Assembly: GCA_025602905.1 (NCBI GenBank)
Contig: JAHLKI010000021.1
Coordinates: 1 to 64,000 of the forward strand
From: Phlyctochytrium arcticum
Lineage: Eukaryota > Chytridiomycota > Chytridiomycetes > Chytridiales > Chytridiaceae
Direction of reading: 5' to 3'
DNA: 64,000 nucleotides
The notes beneath the pieces were generated by a model. That model was not told where the DNA came from. It ran no database searches and saw only the letters and a list, made by a program, of their open reading frames with translations. Shown here piece by piece: positions 1 through 11,698 of the stretch. How positions within the stretch are numbered: the first letter of the stretch is position 1; every line of letters starts with the position of its first letter. The translations under genes were made by a program, and so were the position numbers.

Positions 1-1920
1 CCCGTTTTGTTTAAGCGATCAAACAGCACGAACAATTTTTCTGCTTCCAATTCCTTTTCCTCATCGGTCATTTTGTTCCACTCGTCTTCAGCCTGTTGAC
101 GCTCAAGCTCCCCTGTAATTGGATTTACTCCCTCCGGTATACCTTGACCACCCGAAGAAGCGGCAGGAAGCAGGCCGTTATTGTAAAGATATCCAGCGGC
201 ATTGCCATAACCAACGTAGGATACCAGTGCATCAGCTATAAGTTTATTTTTAGCTTTGCGGTACTCGAGATTTGCCCTAAATCAGTCTTACGCTTGTCAT
301 CGCAAAGTGCAAAAAGCAGCTCCGACGCGCTGTTCCGAATATTGATCATGCTTATGGATGTCATAAAACGAATCAGGCGTGCTGGCAAAGAAGATCCTTT
401 GGTGAGGTCGTGTGCGCGGTCTCTGGATGATACATGAGAGAGTGTTTCGCAAACCCAAGGACACCATCTTACATGTCTTCCGGCGTTATCTGTTTTTTCA
501 TCAACGCTTTCGCTCCAGAATCAGCCCGTGCAAGTGCTGTGAGCAATAAGAGTAATGGAGGCAAAACTTCGTCGAGCGGAGCGGCTCCCATTTGCAATTT
601 GACAGTTTCCACGTCGTCTGAATCGTGTCCGGTCAGGACAGAGTTGAGTGTATCTTCAAGAATACTAATAAGTCTCTTGACAGTGCTGACGTCGTCATTT
701 GGAAACCAAATGGAGCGGTATGGAGCAATTGGAATATTCAAGAGTGCGTGTATGGCATGCGAAATTGGCGGTTTCAGGGGTGGCTCTGATATTGGGAAAG
801 TCCGGAGTATTGTCAAGATTGATGTCACAAGCCTACAAGCGCGTCAAGCGGCAATATGAGCGATTGCATTAAATGAGCAATGAGACTAGTCAAATATCCC
901 GTACCCGTCAAATTTGTGACTATCATCAAAGGCAAGAGATTCATTGCTTCCTGCCGGACCCTTCCCTGGTGCATTGGGCTTGAGCGCTGCCAGCGGTCCC
1001 TTTTTGGTCGGATTTTCGAAGGCCATCATGACATTGAACACAATCTTGAGGACTTCGCACACCACCAAATTGCTCATGGAATCGAGATCGGGATTGCGCG
1101 CAAGCGGTTCCAAAATCTACCAAAAAAATACCATTAATACACATCTTGATAATGCGATACGGACGACTAACCTCTGCCAGCAACGCTGGAAGATCGTACG
1201 TCAGCGTCAGATCTGTGGTTACGCTCTTGTCGTGAGCTGTAAGCAGGAAGAGAATCCGCAGGAATAGAAAGGTCGGCTCCATCGGAACACTTGGCTTGGA
1301 TTCCTGAATGCCGTAGGGCCATGAGAATAATGATAACTGCTACACTAGCGGGCTACACCCACCCGCAAAATTTCAACGATTCTTTGCGCTCCGCCTTGAG
1401 ATTGAAAAGCCAAACGGCATTCAGGCTTGTTCACAATGATGTTGCAAATGCACTTGAGAGCTTCCGTAGATGTAGGGGTTGCTTGATATGGACCTGTAGA
1501 GCGCAGCTGAGATAGCTTCGCAAGTAAACCTGCACCCTGCCTTACGTATCAATTTTAGAGTAACCAGAGCACCTCACGACAGACTAAACGCACTTTTTCG
1601 GTATAGAGCTGCTCACATCCCGCTGCTTCCCGTAGCAGGATCCGAAGGACCATTAGAACCTTTGATGTCACTGCAACTCACGTATCAGTAGTGCCCCCTG
1701 TCCAGATGAGCGTCTTCTGCTGCTTACCTTCCGCTCCCCATGATTCCATATGACTGTCTATCCCGTTAATCAATGACTTTACAAGTTCCTGTTTCGATGA
1801 TAAAGTGGTCGAGTCGGATATGAATGTTGTTGTAGCTGCATTTTGACCCAAAAACGAGTCTAGAGCAGGAAGAAGCGCCTTAGGGTCGCTTATATCCTGG
1901 GGAAGTTCTACAAGAACCAT
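1..1920 (-). CDS. ric8: Ric8/synembryn, G-alpha chaperone and exchange factor (3' end outside window)
   Basis: Ric8 proteins are cytosolic chaperones and guanine-nucleotide exchange factors for heterotrimeric G-protein alpha subunits. On the minus strand the start at 1920 opens exon 1 (1728-1920). A 57-base intron (1671-1727, GTAAGC donor, TACTGATAC branch-like site) restores frame into a segment containing VLRILLREAAGCEQLY, a typical Ric8 N-terminal helix. At 469-828 there is HAIHALLNIPIAPYRSIWFP, the conserved mid-family block before a Leu-rich helix. Near the window edge (about 130-230) GYGNAAGYL is followed by NPITGE and MTDEEKELEAEKLFVLFDRL, the Ric8 C-terminal signature. Several further introns are present between 830 and 1670. 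The last residues lie beyond base 1. Family assignment rests on several collinear motifs and is firm; exact internal joins are not. Ric8 occurs in filamentous and early fungi but not in baker's yeast. Confidence 0.88.
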
Positions 1921-2126
1921 AGTGCTAACTGCTTAAAGACGGCCCGATTGCCGATTCTCTTGGCGTTTGTGGAATTGACTTGTCCAACAGACCAATAGCT
2001 CAGGACGTCGCCGACGCGTTTCTCATGAAGGGCTCTCCATGAGAGTGGGCAGCAAAGAACGAAGCAATAAAATTAAAATGCAGAAATAGCCAATTATATA
2101 GAGAGGATAGCCGTGAAATCATTAGA

Positions 2127-4186
2127 CTACTTTTTGATGCCCCGTCGGTGTTCCTCTTGTCGGATTTCGAACATCAGCTGCACAGTCGAAAACATAGCAA
2201 AAAGCGCAGAGAAAACGTAAATTGCCCCGCCCTTGACATAAAAAATCCCATGGATCATTTCCTTGACTCCGTCTACGCCGACTGCAAACCCAACAAGATT
2301 GGCAACCATCATCATGAGCATATTCAAAACACCAGCGCAGGCTTTCGCTAATCGAAAGCCGGTATCGCCAAGCTTCCGCTTCCATGCTGTGGTGCCAAGA
2401 AACTTCCGAACGAGAAATTCTGGCAAGATGAAGAGGGAGACGAGCCAACCCCACATGAGAAGGCGCAGAGATATGTCATGCCAAATGGCGACAAACGTGA
2501 AGATTGGAAAGATATTGAAAGCATAGTACTTTGAACCCCCCAACGGTACGTACAGATACCTGGCAAAACAGAGATCAGCAAAGCTTCTTCGCGTAAAAGT
2601 CGTCAATAATTTCATAAACACACCGAACAAGCCATCGGTTAAAGGATCTGTGCCATGACTTCCAGAACTCGATCGCTGAGTAGTTATTGCTCATACATCG
2701 AGTCATGTTCTCGACAACATCTATTCGGTCAGCCATTGCCTGAAAGTATAAAACGTCAGCAGGAGGTTATGAAGGAAGGTAGTCCATCACGGGTACACTA
2801 ACCCATAGCCGGAAGAATCGCCATATTATCAATAACTAAAGAAACTGGTCAGCGATACAAAGAGTAGTCAAAGATAACGCAAAACATACCTTTAGCCATA
2901 TCAATTTAAGATTGAAATAGCCAACCATACTTATTTGAAATGGAGTGAAACCAACCCAGGCGTGCGCGTCTTTGATCGCTACCACGTAGATGGTGTGAAG
3001 CATCCATTCCATGCAAAGAACCGTGAGACCCCATCGAATAGCGTACACAATTGTTTCCTTCAGGGTCACACTTTTGGGGGGATACCGCATTTGCGCCATA
3101 AAGTCATTGAATGTAATGATTGGCCCAGCTAGGTACAGAGGAACGTAGAACAAGTAGGTGTAATAGTTGAGGATGTTGTAGGTAGAGGAAGAATGCGGTG
3201 TCTCTATGCGGGCGCGTGCGCATTGTTCGCCGGGATGCACAGCTGCTGAGCATTCCTTGCAGGTCTGTCGATGAATCTTGAGTAGAAATTACTTTCACTA
3301 TCGACAAATTCCTGTATGAAATGCTCGTACCTCATGGCTGCGTTTGTCTCTTGCCCCTTGAGTCTGCCAGTAATGGTCCATCGTATATGAGATCATTCGT
3401 AGTATTGAAAAGTTAAAAGTGATCCACCATCGCATGTTTATGCCATTGTATTGATCCTGAGAAGAGAGATCAGCCGTGTCCACCAGCGAGAAGGATTAGC
3501 ACCTACCATCCACTCCAAGCTCTCGCTGATGGCTCCAAATTTGTAGCCATCAAATTTGAAATTTGCAAATAGGATGCCCAAACTCCAGAGCCATGAAAAC
3601 ACCACCGAGGCCTTCCTTCCAACGTAATTGCTAACGACAAAATTTACTCCCGTGATTGCGAATAACTTCAGAACAGATGTCCCGTGAATGATGGACAAAA
3701 AGACGGTCGAGAACAGCAGTGCGAAAGGCATCCGTGTAGCAGGCGCGATCCGCTGCGCAATGTGGGAAAGAGCTAGATACCCGATTGCCACCTTGATAAG
3801 AAGGGGTATGTTGTTGCGGAACGAGGCATATTGGGCATCGCTATTGTCGACGCGCCGATTGAGCATCCATCCTGTTCTGAGCCTGTGTTTATACATGGAG
3901 AAATTGGGATGATTTTCTGGTACAACAGTTAGTCATTTGACAGGAGTAGACTCTAATTTGCAGTCTGATAGGTACCATCGCTCAGTACCCAAGCGCATTG
4001 GAACATCATTGTCAATCCTACTGCTATAACCGCGTAGTAGCCAAGAAATTCAAGTGTCTTCCACCTCGGTGGGGACGACTTTTCACGCGATGATCGCACG
4101 GAGCTTGCATCCTTTCGAGTTGCACTGCCGCTGGAATTGGGCAGGAGGGGAATGTTGTCATATGTTGGCGAAGGTGCTTCTGACAT
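2127..4186 (-). CDS. GUP1: Gup1-type membrane-bound O-acyltransferase (MBOAT)
   Basis: Gup1 is an ER multi-pass MBOAT that remodels the lipid moiety of GPI anchors; it was first described through glycerol uptake phenotypes. Reading down the minus strand the exons give a cytosolic N-terminus, a first membrane segment (LGYYAVIAVGLTMMFQCAWV), then MRWWITFNFSILRMISYTMD, YLFYVPLYLAGPIITFNDF, and the MBOAT core FWKSWHRSFNRW followed by YLYVPLGGSKYYA and IFTFVAIWHD. The WHD histidine is the expected catalytic residue. About six exons. The start at 4186 (MSEAPSPTYD) is preferred; an in-frame upstream Met at 4273 would add 29 residues. Its 5' end is 451 bases from a divergent gene, and its stop lies 207 bases upstream of the ric8 start on the same strand. 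Confidence 0.87.
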
Positions 4187-4636
4187 GACTGGACCGATTG
4201 GCCATTGTTCAACGGCGCGCCGTCGAACTCTGAACCTCAAATGTTTGGCGTTCGCCGTTTCCCGCGACGCCACGTGATATAGAAGTTGACGTTGAACTTG
4301 ACGACGTTCGGAATTTGGGATTCCTACAATTTCGAAGCTTGGTCCTCGGGGTCCTCTTTCAGTACGAGGCAGTAGTAAACTAAATCTGTTCCCAAAGGAG
4401 CCGAAGAAACAATACCCATGAGCTCGGAAGTCTGAAGAACATCGACTGTCGCTTCAACTATCTAACCAATGGAATCTCTCTCTCACGCAACTGCCACATG
4501 CCACCTGCTGCCGACACCGCTTGTCACCTTCTGTAGCACCCTTTGTCACATAAGAAATCTACCATCTTAAACGGAGGCATCAAACCTTTATTCTACTTTT
4601 TGGGTTCCCGATACATATCGGTGACAATACCATTCA

Positions 4637-6031
4637 ATGGGGCTTTCAACATGGAGCTTTGCATTGGGCATCAATCCTCAGGGAACGAGTGCGTTTAGTA
4701 GCGCACTTGGCCAGCAAGCAGGAAGTTTACATGTTGCCCCTGCTGCCGAATGCGGGTCGTGGACATCAAATCAACCTGACGCCGGTTCGCCAGCCACGGG
4801 TGCAACCCCCACAGATGGCTCATCGGGAAAAGGACGCGGCCGACAACATGCAATGAAGGGAACTCTGAGCCGAGCTCAGGATGAGATTCTCGATACGATC
4901 GAAGATCACGTCGTCAAACTGAGAACGGGCATGCTCCGTCGAGAATCATTGGAGAATAGATGTGGTCATTCACTTAACATACTTAGTGAGTTGAAGAAAT
5001 GGCTATTTGCGTCCATGCTACTGAGACTAATTCACCATTGCACCAAGCTCTCATGTTCAATAGCGTTCTGTCCCATCCTTTTGTGCATCACCGATATACC
5101 AAACCACGACCAAGCACAAACTCCCCCATCCTGGGCCGCTTGAACTCACTCGGCGCTAGCAAACGACCACGCACATCCACATCGCTAGCTCCTTCTGATT
5201 CATGGAAGTGTACATCCCGAACAGCATTCCACGCCAGCGGTCATCAGCTCTCACTTTTCACCTGTGAATATCTGCTAAGCTTGACCCAACACCTCTTCCT
5301 ACTTCCCCGCTGGTCATTTTTGGAACGACATGAATTTGCGCTTGGAACAATCAACAGCTGGTAAGTCGCTTTTATTCTCAAGGGTAACGGATGAATCGTC
5401 TCATATCCAGTCCAGCATTTCTTTTATTATAACATATCCCCTGCATCCAAATTATTACCCATCCTTGTTACCCGCCCTCACATTTTACCTCTGCCGTCAA
5501 ACAATACATACTCTGCTTCGCCCGCTGTGTACACCCAGCATTCCCTCATCAGCACCTCATAAGCCGCGTCGCGAGTCCCGCGCCTCTGACGAAATACGAA
5601 ATGATCATCCTGCCTCGAGCAATGAAACAACAGATGAACTTCCGGCCTCATACTCAAATTTTTATTCCGAACCATCACATCAACCAGATTTTATTCCCGA
5701 AGAAAGCGCCAGCATACATTCAACACTTGATCAAGCCACCTTAAACCTCATGACACAAGCAATGTACTACGGAGACGATGCTAAGCACGTCATGGCGCAA
5801 CTAAAGCGTACTGCTCTCCGCCGCTATTGGCGTTCTGCTGCTGGCACAATCATCGCGGCATTGGTCGCCACCGCAACTGTCTGGCCCATTGAGTACCTGC
5901 TAGGGTATGCGGGTGGAAGTTGGAAAGACGGTTTTCGGGGGTTGGTGGGGGAGTGCCTGGTTGGCTGGGGCGTACTGGAGGCTGCCTGGTGGATTACTTG
6001 GGGCGTCGGGACATGGCTGGAGCGATCATAG
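4637..6031 (+). CDS. Hypothetical protein with two C-terminal membrane segments
   Basis: I do not recognise this protein. The start at 4637 gives a Ser/Gly/Ala-rich N-terminus, then a charged helical stretch (LSRAQDEILDTIEDHVVKL). A GTGAGT donor follows near 4984 and a second donor (GTAAGT) near 5360. The last exon (about 5480-6031) holds an acidic, Ser-rich region, then RRYWRSAAG and two hydrophobic segments (TIIAALVATATVWPIEYLL and CLVGWGVLEAAWWITWGVG) right before the stop. It is therefore probably a tail-anchored or two-pass membrane protein. Whether 4637-5360 and 5480-6031 are one gene is inferred from the donor sites and continuous coding on the plus strand; they could be two genes. It converges on the acyl-CoA dehydrogenase gene 191 bases away. 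Confidence 0.5.
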
Positions 6032-6056
6032 AGTATGGGAATGCGGCGTATGTATG

Positions 6057-6066
6057 TACTCGAGTA
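6057..6066. repeat. Palindromic 10-mer TACTCGAGTA, copy 1
   Basis: Perfect palindrome 26 bases past the stop of the preceding membrane-protein gene, between convergent genes. One of five perfect copies in the window. Confidence 0.75.
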
Positions 6067-6221
6067 TGTTTTAGTGTAGGGCAGATAGCGTACCAAATCT
6101 TGGCGTAGCGACGTTCCTATTATTGACACACAATGTTGGTAGAACTAGAACATGAAAAGGATACTCCATGAACATATGAGATGTTTAGACTGATGTAATC
6201 GATGTACTGCGTTTCTAAACA

Positions 6222-8396
6222 CTACAGTTTTGCGCCACTGAGTTGAGCAACCTTCACAGACTGTCGAATACCCAGATCAATCATGATTTCCTCCGAACCG
6301 CCGGGAATAGCGTAAGCTAAAGAAGAAATCAACAATCAGTATGAGTGCCGCAAAGTGACTGCATCAAGTCATACGTACCTCGCACTTCACGGTAGAGGCG
6401 TTCAACCTTCTCACCCTGACCACCGCGACTGTATGAAAGCCCTCCGAAAATCTGAGCGGCTTCACGTGCGCAGTATTCCATCGTTTGAGTAGACTGTACT
6501 TTAAGCAAGGCAATTGGACCGCCAAGCTTGAGCATTTGCAACTCTTGGGGCATGTGCTTGGTTTGGAAAATGAGAGTTTCCATCCAAGCGTGTGTCGCTT
6601 CGACCTGACGGACCATATGTCCCAACTTGTTACGAATGACAGGGTGGTCAATGAGCTTCTTGCCAAAGGTCTTGCGCTTGTGACTACAAATTGGATCAGC
6701 TTTTGGGTTGGTAACCATTATATTTCGGTGCCACTTACGCGTAACGCATGGAATCTTCGACACACACGCGAGCGAATCGAGTGGCTTGAATACAGATACC
6801 CATACGTTCGTGGTTGAAGTTGTACATAATGTACTATAGTCACGTTAGTCTTGGGGAGAGCTTTTGAATATACTCTCATGACATACCTTGAAACCCTTGT
6901 TCTCTTTGCCAATCAAATTCTCGACGGGCACCTTCACATCCTCAAACGTAATGTATGTGGTACCAGAAGCCCATACTCCCATGCAAGGCATGTGGCGGGT
7001 AGTTACTCCAGGCATAGTTTTTTCTACGAGCAGAAGAGATACACCACCCATACCCTCACCACCCGTTCGACTACATGGAATTGTCAGAGATAGGAATGCT
7101 TATATCAACACCAATAAAAACTTACGCAGCGACGGTAAAGTAGTCGGCAAAGATACCGTTGGTAATCTGATATGCGCGTTAAATGCCACTAGCGAAATAC
7201 AGGGGAAATTGCTTTGCAAGACATACCCATTTCTTTTCGCCGTTCAAAATGTAGTGCTTGCCATCGGCAGACTTCTTGGCGATGGTAGTGAGGTTTGCGA
7301 CATCGGATCCGGCTGCAGGCTCAGTAATAGCCAAGCAAATGTTCTTGCGACCGGCGAGGCAGTCTTTGACAACCTTTTTCTTCAGGTAGTCTGATCCGAA
7401 ATTCATGACTGGGGGCAACCCGATACCGAGACCACCGATCAAACCCCACAATACACCCCCAGATCCACAACGAGACAACTCATCACACACAATGAATTCG
7501 TGAAACGAATCAAATTCTGTTTACATTACTTAAAATGATGGAATACGAGATTGAGATGATCGCCAATACTTACCTTCAGGTTTAATGTCTGCAACGGGTG
7601 GACGCTCAACAAATTCGGTCGGGTATGGGTGAGCTCCAACGACTGCAGCCAGAATTCCGGCCTGTGCGGCCTTCAGGAACAACTCTTTGGGGATCTGCTT
7701 GGCCTCATCCCACTCATGACAGTATGGCATGATTTCCTTTTCCACAAACTGGCGCATCATTGCGCGGAGACGACGGTGGGAATCATTGTAGTAAGGTGAA
7801 TACCAGTCCTATGAGCGACCAGCATTAGTCATCTATCAAACCTGTCTTGGCGAGGAGACACAGTAGCTTTACCTGGTACCAGTAGGGGTCTCCGAAAGGA
7901 ATCAACTCGCCAAAGGCTTCGCCTTCTTCCAAGCCCACCAATGGCTCCTGCGATTCCTGGGATTTCACGTCATTCACGGCGTTGCCACCAACGTCTCCCT
8001 TGTAGAGTTTGGGGCCAAACTTGTCCAGGATAGCTTTGTTGTGAAACTGATCGAACTGCTTAGAGGCATCTTGCCCCGCAACCTTGAGAAGGATCTTTTT
8101 GCCTCCGGGATGCTCATTCAAGAAGGGAGTGACATCGTACACCTGACGCGTTTTTCAAAGTCAGCACTTGTACCCTCGAGAGTTACATATTCTGGAAAGT
8201 ACCTTTCCGTGAACGATAATCTGAAAAAGGCAAAGCAAAAAGTATTAGTCGAGAGTTTTGCGCACACCAAATTTCACCGTAACCGGGGAGGTTCCGGGGT
8301 CGACATCACCAAGTGGGAGAGCTCAAGCGGACCACTTACCCAGACATCTTTCTCAGTGTTGTGAGCGGAAACCTGCTCGGCGGTAAAGGACGGCAT
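6222..8396 (-). CDS. Cytochrome b5 / acyl-CoA dehydrogenase fusion protein
   Basis: This is a two-domain flavo-haem enzyme predicted to oxidise an acyl-CoA to its 2-enoyl-CoA. The N-terminal ~80 residues are a cytochrome b5 domain, with VYDVTPFLNEHPGG (first haem His) and FDQFHNKA (second haem His). A linker leads into the acyl-CoA dehydrogenase: N-terminal helices (VEKEIMPYCHEWDE), the FAD-binding middle domain (LAITEPAAGSDVANL, GEKKWITNG, MGVWASGTTYITFEDVKVP) and the C-terminal helical domain (RKTFGKKLIDHPVIRNKLG, AREAAQIFGGLSYSRGGQG, AIPGGSEEIMIDLG). The medium-chain catalytic Glu position reads GGSEE, so the base may instead be the Glu in FNHERMG, as in isovaleryl-CoA and long-chain enzymes; this is inference. 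There are about eight exons with short introns. The stop TAG is at 6222-6224. The start at 8396 precedes PSFTAEQVSAHN. Confidence 0.92.
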
Positions 8397-9148
8397 TGTT
8401 AGTGCAATTCAAGCTGGGGGTAGGTGGGAATCACGGCGGGATTGCAGGAGGCCCGTCGATATATGGGAGAGTTCCGAAGCGCGGCGTGGACCGTGTGTCA
8501 GAGGCGCCATGTAGCCATTTTTGGGTGCAGCATGTGAAGACTGCGCATGTGACCGGCCAGGCGACAAACAAAGGAGGGCCACTTTTTGTTCTCACGATTT
8601 TGATTCCATGCATTTTAGCAGTTAATTTGTTTGAGGAAATTGTTGATGGCGGCCTGAATTCTGAAGGCGTCGACTCCCAGGGAAGGCAAGGTCGGAGTAA
8701 CAATTTTTTATTTCCATAAACTGTAACTTGATGAGGATATGTTAAGTGTGATTTCGGTTGTTGACTGATGGTGGGCTGGATGGTGAGGATGGTGAGTGGA
8801 TCCGAGGTTGTTTGAAATAGGGACAAGACCTGGAAACAGTGGAAAGACCTCGCCCCAGCGCAGTCAAAATATTTGGGCATTCTTCCGCAAATGTGGTTAC
8901 GCCTACGCTGTTATGCCTGTTACGCATAAGTATAAAAAGAAGCTTGTTCTTGCGCATGAGGCTGCGATTTTTTTTTGAGGTGAAATTTGACAGCGTCAAA
9001 AAGCTGCATTTCACATAGCATTGAATGAGGAGGTTAGAATATAAAGCGATGGGAGGAGCGCCAGAGAGTTTTGGAGCATCAAGCAAGAATCAACCACTTC
9101 AAAACTTTGCATCAGTAGCCAAACCCACCTCTTTTCCGTATTCCTGCA
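8397..9148. other. Intergenic region between divergent genes
   Basis: Holds the shared upstream region of the b5/acyl-CoA dehydrogenase (minus) and the Cys/His protein (plus). Only short overlapping reading frames with no recognisable domain are visible. Confidence 0.5.
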
Positions 9149-9604
9149 ATGGCCGCCCTCAAAATTAATACATCAGTTGCGAAAAAGACATCCACCACAG
9201 GCAGCCCATCATCACCAAAGAGTGCCAAATGCATCCACCCGACATGCACTAGTCACACTGCTGCATCCGCAGGCTGCATCTTTCACCGCGCATCAAACCT
9301 CCGTTGTAATGCCGCCACTTTGACCGGGCGATGCACGTCGCCAGCTTCCGGAGGAGAGCAGTGCATCCACCACCGCGCGTCAAAGAAGCCTGAATCCGTT
9401 CCGGCCAAGAACTACCAACGCGTTCCAAGTGTCGCAGTCAAACGGGCCATGGCTCTTGTAGCCATGCCGCGTGCATCAAGTGGTCGGGACGCAATCAGCT
9501 CTGGATGTACCTCATGCTTTCGATACATGGATTCCTGCATCTGTAATCAGGGTTGGGAGGCAATGCGAAGAAACAGCTTTACGCGCTACGTGCAGAAGGC
9601 TTAA
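9149..9604 (+). CDS. Small Cys/His-rich protein with repeated CxxH knuckles
   Basis: A single-exon 151-residue protein. Two similar units lie in its first half. The first is C-x4-C-x9-C-x2-H-R-A-S (starting KCIHPTC). The second is C-x8-C-x9-C-x2-H-R-A-S, with the pattern RCNAATLTGRC...QCIHHRAS. Both end in the same HRAS. The second unit resembles the short C..GxRC..CxxH zinc-binding element of small proteins of unknown function. The C-terminal third has another Cys cluster (SSGCTSCFRYMDSCICNQG). No signal peptide or membrane segment is seen. The initiating ATG follows a pyrimidine-rich leader. It converges on the PP2A B'' gene with only 86 bases between the ends. Zinc binding is inferred from spacing, and the function is unknown. 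Confidence 0.65.
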   Translation: MAALKINTSVAKKTSTTGSPSSPKSAKCIHPTCTSHTAASAGCIFHRASNLRCNAATLTGRCTSPASGGEQCIHHRASKKPESVPAKNYQRVPSVAVKRAMALVAMPRASSGRDAISSGCTSCFRYMDSCICNQGWEAMRRNSFTRYVQKA

Positions 9605-9689
9605 AAGCTGTTTTCTTACAATCGCTCTAGTATAACATACCCACATCTCTATTATAAATAATGACAGTCTTCTTTGTAAACATTTCCAA

Positions 9690-11698
9690 TCAAATCATTC
9701 TATCCTCTAAATTGTCGTCTGCAGCCATTGTAACATCGTCAACGCCCGCAGAAACCGCCCCTGTAGCAGGCATGATGGTAACAGTTGGAACGGAGGCGTC
9801 CGGGGAGTCAACGGACATTGCCATCACAACTTCCTTGGTCGACTCGGCGGTTACGATGATGGCAGGTTCCGCGACATCCAGCACCATTGGCACCACCGTT
9901 TCCTCAGCCGCTACTAATGACACCTCGAGCAATGGTTCTTGAACTCTATCTGACATGGCATCCAAGCAGGTGGTCAAGGAAACCGGCTCCTCGACACCCA
10001 GGCCATGCGCGAGTGGACTATGATCTGGAGAGCAAACTGGTGAATCCAAGTCTGGCTCCTCCTCCCACAAATCCGAATCGTCCATATAGAAGCCTGATGT
10101 ACTGAAGGTGGGTGAGGATCCACCAGAATCATTCTGACCCTCATCAAACGCGAGATCATCATAAGCTCGTTCCGCAAACTTGTCCCAGCCCCTACAGTCA
10201 TTGATCAGTTTCTGAATACTTTCACGTAACCCGGAAGGTCCACTCACTCAAGTTTGACTCTTTCTCCCTTTTGATCGAACGCAAAAAGATCGTCCCAATC
10301 ACGGAATCCAGGATCTATCCGTCGCAGGTGCAAATCGTACTTGCGGATATCAAACAGCATGTCAAAAATCAGAGCAGCGTTATTCGAACGCCGCAAGTCA
10401 TTTATTGTTATCCGCGTAGGATCGACCGGATTGATCATATCCAAGCTTTCCAAAAGATCAGCCCAAGCTGGAGCGGCAATACTTTTAGAGATACCTACAT
10501 GGCGCAAAGAAAATCGCTCCACTTCCACAAATCGCTCATTTTCCATTCATCCATTCGTTTGGCTTGTTCTTCGAAGAACGCTTGCAGCTCCCACAAACTT
10601 AAAACCCCATCTCCGTCCACGTCCAAGCACCGAAACCAATATTCTGTTCCCGGCCGCGAGGCCTTGTCTTCCACTGACAGGATAAACCAAATAAAGTCCT
10701 GATATGACATGAGAGCATCATTCCGCGAATGTCGTCCAGCACCCGCTCCAGAATAGACACGCTTAAGGATGGGTACGGAAAGGCACGCGTTTTCGTAAGC
10801 TGTCAAGGCCGGCAGCGAAATGTGGAGATCATGGTCGGTATCAAGTTCCCAGAATTTGCAATAGATTACATAGAAATGTTTGTATGAGAATGCGTTTCGA
10901 GTCTGAGCAGCAATACAAAGGTGTATTTAGCAGGAATCCGACTCATAAAGCATGATCCGGTATAAATACCATATTTATGTCGTCTTCGCGCTCCAGACCC
11001 AACAGCAGATTGAGCACTCCATCCTTCCGAAACTCTTTCAATGTCATCCGCGGTACAAGATTCCGCGTCTTGTCATAGAAGATACGCGTCACCACCGTGT
11101 CCACTGAGTATATTCAATTTGTCAACTTTGAATGCGATGTTGAGATTGGATTGTTTCATACCATAACGCGTCTGGAATACCGGCATATCCGCCAGAAACT
11201 GGAGCCCCGGATGGTTGGCGCAGACATCTTGTGGCAAGAGTCGGATGTTAGCATGCTTTGCTTCGATTCAGCAACATTATTATATATACGCACCCTCAAT
11301 GACGACCCGAAAGTCGTCTTCTGAAAGCCAAGGGCCTTTTGTCTGCAAGACCCCAAACGCCAGCTCATCCGCATCCCGACAGTTCAGCAGGCTAGACCAA
11401 ACTCTAATCCAGGTATTAGCTCCCAATCTCCGCATGAGGGGCAGAATTCGCTTACTGAGTAAATTGCTGACTTGTCACGCCCTCGCCTTCGAATGTCCCC
11501 CCACATCGAACAAAGAATGCGCGGTTCAAGTACCGAGGTAACCCGGCCACCTTTGTAATCTCGATGAAAGCAGCCTCGGACGAAGTTTCTGATGATTTGA
11601 ACAGGGAGCATGCATGATTCTGATGTACATGGAAGGTCAAGCAGCTGCCATCGACGCGCGATTGTTTCTCCTTACCAGCACGTCGTGATGTCGGTCAT
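9690..11698 (-). CDS. PP2A regulatory subunit B'' (PR72/PPP2R3 type, EF-hand)
   Basis: B'' subunits direct the PP2A core enzyme to substrates and bind calcium. Reading down the minus strand: ITKVAGLPRYLNRAFFVRCG; a helical block (QFLADMPVFQTRYG); RIFYDKTRNLVPRMTLKEFR; DHDLHISLPALTAYENA; DFIWFILSVEDKA; the tract EYWFRCLDVDGDGVLSLWEL, a canonical EF-hand loop with Asp at 1, 3 and 5 and Glu at 12; then RITINDLRRSNNAALIFDML, and the family's end block WDKFAERAYDDLAFDEG. After this block there is an unusual extra tail of about 145 residues, first acidic and Ser/Pro-rich, then Val/Ala/Thr-rich. About seven exons. The chosen start (11698, MTDITTC with a GTAAGG donor right after) is the least certain point; the identity is firm. 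Confidence 0.87.

Noticed and set aside
8431..8880. 149-codon minus-strand frame upstream of the dehydrogenase
   Set aside because: No domain, lies in the divergent promoter region, low-complexity composition.
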